Source: Cyanobacteria bacterium T3Sed10_376R1m (GTDB lineage: Bacteria; Cyanobacteriota; Cyanobacteriia; Cyanobacteriales; Cyanobacteriaceae). Taken from it: 7,616 bases of DNA. The stretch is taken from contig PXEJ01000320.1 of NCBI GenBank assembly GCA_003566215.1, positions 1 through 7,616 on the forward strand. Direction: 5' to 3'. This document shows, piece after piece, positions 5,871 to 7,616 of the stretch. The position numbers and the translations under genes are program-made. Within the stretch, counting starts at the first letter, position 1. Each line of letters starts with the position of its first letter. The notes under the pieces were generated by a model. It saw only the letters and a list, made by a program, of their open reading frames with translations. It was not told where the DNA came from and searched no databases.

Positions 5871-7571
5871 ATGACTAATGATAACCCACTTAAACACATA
5901 TTAGGTATTGAATTAAATACAGGTAAAAAAACACTTTTTTTAGAAAATAATACTTATACTATTGGTAGAAGTTCTAGTAATAATATTATTATTAATAACC
6001 GTGTAATTTCTCGTCATCACTCTACTCTAATTCAAGTTATTTATCAAAATATTCAAACTAATACTCAAGAAAAAGAATTTTGGATTCTAGATGGAGATTT
6101 AAAGGGAAATAAAAGCACTAACGGTATTTTTGTAAATGGTAAAAAACGTCTTTTGCACCAACTTAAAGCAGGAGATATTATTGTTTTAGGGGGGATGGAA
6201 GTAAGAGCAAAATATGACATAGTTGATATAAAGTCTAAAACCTTTTATAGTCTTATTAATCAAAATAGTGCTAATGAATCATCTTCCGAGGAAATTAATG
6301 AATCTCAAGATTTATCTACGGTAGCAACCTTTGATAATCAAAAAAATATTGAACCTTTAAAAGATTTTTTAATTAAGAGGTTAAAAAATTTCAATGAAGT
6401 ATATGACTATCCTTTTCTCACAGTTAATACTCAAGGGGAGATTATCAAGATTAGTGAAAAAATGAAGGAAGAGTTTCCTTCTATTGAAATGGAAAAAACT
6501 AACCACCCATTATTACAAAATATTGACCTTAACAGTTTTCAAGATCAGGTACAATTTTTAGTTAAGGATATTAGAATTGAAGATAAATCTTTTACTGTCT
6601 ATATTTATGATAATCAAAAAGAAATAACAGTTTCTTTGATAAATGCAGACCATCAAAACTTACTCAGAGAACAACTAGCAATTTATGATGAGCAATCTGA
6701 AGATTTTATCGAAAAAATTTCTGAAGGAGTTGTTTTTGTTGATGTTGAAACCAAAACTATATTACATACTAACTCTAGCTATTATAAAATGCTTGGTTAT
6801 GAAAATAAGGAAGATTTATTAAATCAAAAAATAGACGATTTATTAATACTTGATCATGCTATCTTAGTAGAAGATATTAATAGGATAAATCAAGATAAGA
6901 TTATTTTTAGTAGAGAATCAATTCACATTGCTAAAGATAAGTCTTTAGTCCCAGTTAAAATGATGGGTCAAATGTGTAGTTTTTTAGGTAAAAAAACAAT
7001 GTTTATCTCTATTCAAAACATGACCGAAGAGAAAAAATTAGAGGATCTTTTACGCTATCAAAATTATCATGATGTTGTGACAAATTTACCTAATTATAAA
7101 TTGTTTAGAGAACAATTATATTCAGCATTAGTTAATCAAAAGAAAGAAGATCAATCTGGCATTACTTTAGTTTTAGTTAAAATCAATGAATGGCGTAATA
7201 TAGGTTATCAATACGGTTATGATATAGCAGAAGTTTTATTAAAAAAGGTTGCGAAGAAACTAAAAAAATCTTTATCTTTAAGAGATTTAATTTATCGTTG
7301 GCGTGATGATGAGTTTGCTATTATGCTATCTCAGATAGAGTCATCTTCTAATCTAGATATTGAAGATAAAATTATTGATATTACTAGAAAATCTTTATTG
7401 ATTGACAATCAAGAAATTAAATTCAGTTTTACCCTTGCTAAAGTAAATTCTGAAGAAGATAGCAGTGATGAAAATTTACTTCAAAGTGCGGACAAAATTC
7501 TTGCTCAAAAATATTATCAATACATCGTTGTTGAACCTCCCCGACCTGAAGGTACGGGGATTCCCATATAG
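5871..7571 (+). CDS. FHA-PAS-degenerate GGDEF signalling protein, C-terminus altered by IS insertion
   Basis: This is a predicted soluble signalling protein of 566 codons. Residues 22-115 form an FHA domain, which binds phosphothreonine peptides: TIGRSSSNN (Gly32, Arg33), SRHH (47-50) and STNGIFVNG (82-90) are the core motifs. Residues about 155-255 look like a weak first PAS domain. Residues about 280-395 form a clearer PAS (ISEGVVFVDVETKTILHTN at the start, FISIQNMTEEKKLED at the end). A GGDEF-like domain runs from about 398 (HDVVTNLPNYKLF, versus the usual DxLTGLPNRxxF) to about 553. Its signature is RDDEF (478-482), so both glycines are lost. Lys437 replaces the first metal-binding Asp, and the RxxD inhibitory site is absent (SLRD, 469-472). 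Cyclase activity is therefore unlikely; nucleotide binding or partner regulation is more plausible. There are no membrane segments. From codon 554 onward the sequence belongs to an inserted IS end, so the PPRPEGTGIPI tail is not native. Base composition is very A/T-rich, and the gene contains no HIP1 site. Confidence 0.87.
   Translation: MTNDNPLKHILGIELNTGKKTLFLENNTYTIGRSSSNNIIINNRVISRHHSTLIQVIYQNIQTNTQEKEFWILDGDLKGNKSTNGIFVNGKKRLLHQLKAGDIIVLGGMEVRAKYDIVDIKSKTFYSLINQNSANESSSEEINESQDLSTVATFDNQKNIEPLKDFLIKRLKNFNEVYDYPFLTVNTQGEIIKISEKMKEEFPSIEMEKTNHPLLQNIDLNSFQDQVQFLVKDIRIEDKSFTVYIYDNQKEITVSLINADHQNLLREQLAIYDEQSEDFIEKISEGVVFVDVETKTILHTNSSYYKMLGYENKEDLLNQKIDDLLILDHAILVEDINRINQDKIIFSRESIHIAKDKSLVPVKMMGQMCSFLGKKTMFISIQNMTEEKKLEDLLRYQNYHDVVTNLPNYKLFREQLYSALVNQKKEDQSGITLVLVKINEWRNIGYQYGYDIAEVLLKKVAKKLKKSLSLRDLIYRWRDDEFAIMLSQIESSSNLDIEDKIIDITRKSLLIDNQEIKFSFTLAKVNSEEDSSDENLLQSADKILAQKYYQYIVVEPPRPEGTGIPI
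7539..7559 (-). repeat. terminal hairpin of the IS200/IS605-like element
   Basis: CCCCG ACC (7539-7546) pairs with GGT (7551-7553) and CGGGG (7555-7559), leaving one bulged base at 7554 and a TGAA loop. A bulged-base hairpin near the end is the feature recognised by the Y1 transposase TnpA in this family. It also lies within the coding frame of the signalling gene, where it encodes PRPEGTG. Confidence 0.65.
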
Positions 7572-7579
7572 ACTCTTAT

Positions 7580-7616
7580 CTAGGCAATAGCCCCCGACAG
7601 AACGCCATTACTGGGC
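7580..7616 (-). CDS. possible 3' end of tnpB in the IS200/IS605-like element
   Basis: On the minus strand one frame reads PSNGVLSGAIA and stops at TAG (7582-7580), 20 bp before the terminal hairpin, which is where tnpB or orfB genes usually end. A second frame ends at TAA (7578-7576), so the correct frame cannot be fixed from 12 codons. Assignment to tnpB rests on position alone, because no catalytic or zinc-ribbon residues are in view. Confidence 0.3.
   Translation of the reverse strand, partial: PSNGVLSGAIA

Larger units (their letters stand above)
7531..7616 (-). mobile_element. right end of an IS200/IS605-family element (continues past the window)
   Basis: Read on the minus strand, the sequence has GAATCCCCGTACC, a loop, GGTCGGGGAGG and then TTCAA. 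IS200/IS605 elements typically end in such a subterminal imperfect hairpin followed by a TCAA cleavage tetramer, without inverted repeats or target duplication. TCAA corresponds to 7531-7534 on the plus strand, where the signalling gene's native reading ends. The element would extend to the right with its transposase/tnpB genes on the minus strand. I recognise the pattern from cyanobacterial IS605/TnpB elements; the body of the element is not in view. Confidence 0.62.

Overview
The window looks like a cyanobacterial chromosome segment with low G+C. It carries ndhO (a subunit of the photosynthetic NDH-1 complex), a long acyl-activating enzyme of the cyanobacterial Aas type, a YlqD-family protein, and five copies of the cyanobacterial HIP1 octamer GCGATCGC (244, 2252, 2889, 3382, 4815). 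This would suit a low-GC unicellular lineage such as Cyanobacterium or Geminocystis, but that placement is inference.

Layout. At the left edge the 5' two thirds of a DusB-type tRNA-dihydrouridine synthase runs leftward out of the window. It is divergent, across about 140 bp, from a compact rightward cluster: ndhO, a malate dehydrogenase (mdh) 11 bp downstream, and a dCMP-deaminase-family gene whose ATG overlaps the mdh stop codon (ATGA). After a 199-bp gap comes the 635-codon acyl-ACP/acyl-CoA synthetase gene. Twenty-one bp later is a glutamine-rich YlqD-family coiled-coil gene, then a 95-codon acidic/lysine-rich helical protein that may have its own extended -10 promoter. A clear intrinsic terminator (stem 5491-5512) closes this rightward block.

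The next 350 bp or so are A/T-rich and non-coding. They hold a small heptamer repeat and a good sigma70-type promoter whose -10 box lies inside an inverted repeat. This promoter leads into a long signalling gene (5871-7571) encoding FHA, a probable first PAS, a second PAS and a GGDEF-like domain. The GGDEF signature reads RDDEF, and the usual metal-binding Asp and the I-site are also absent, so it is probably a non-catalytic c-di-GMP-type domain used for binding or regulation.

The 3' end of that gene runs into what looks like the right terminus of an IS200/IS605-family element inserted on the minus strand: an 8-bp hairpin with one bulged base, followed on the minus strand by TCAA. The last 12 or so codons are element-derived, so the original C-terminus is lost. 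If the element carries tnpB, its omega/reRNA guide would be read from the signalling gene itself. Apart from this junction, the genes appear intact. The most notable points are the degenerate FHA-PAS-GGDEF protein and the transposon junction.
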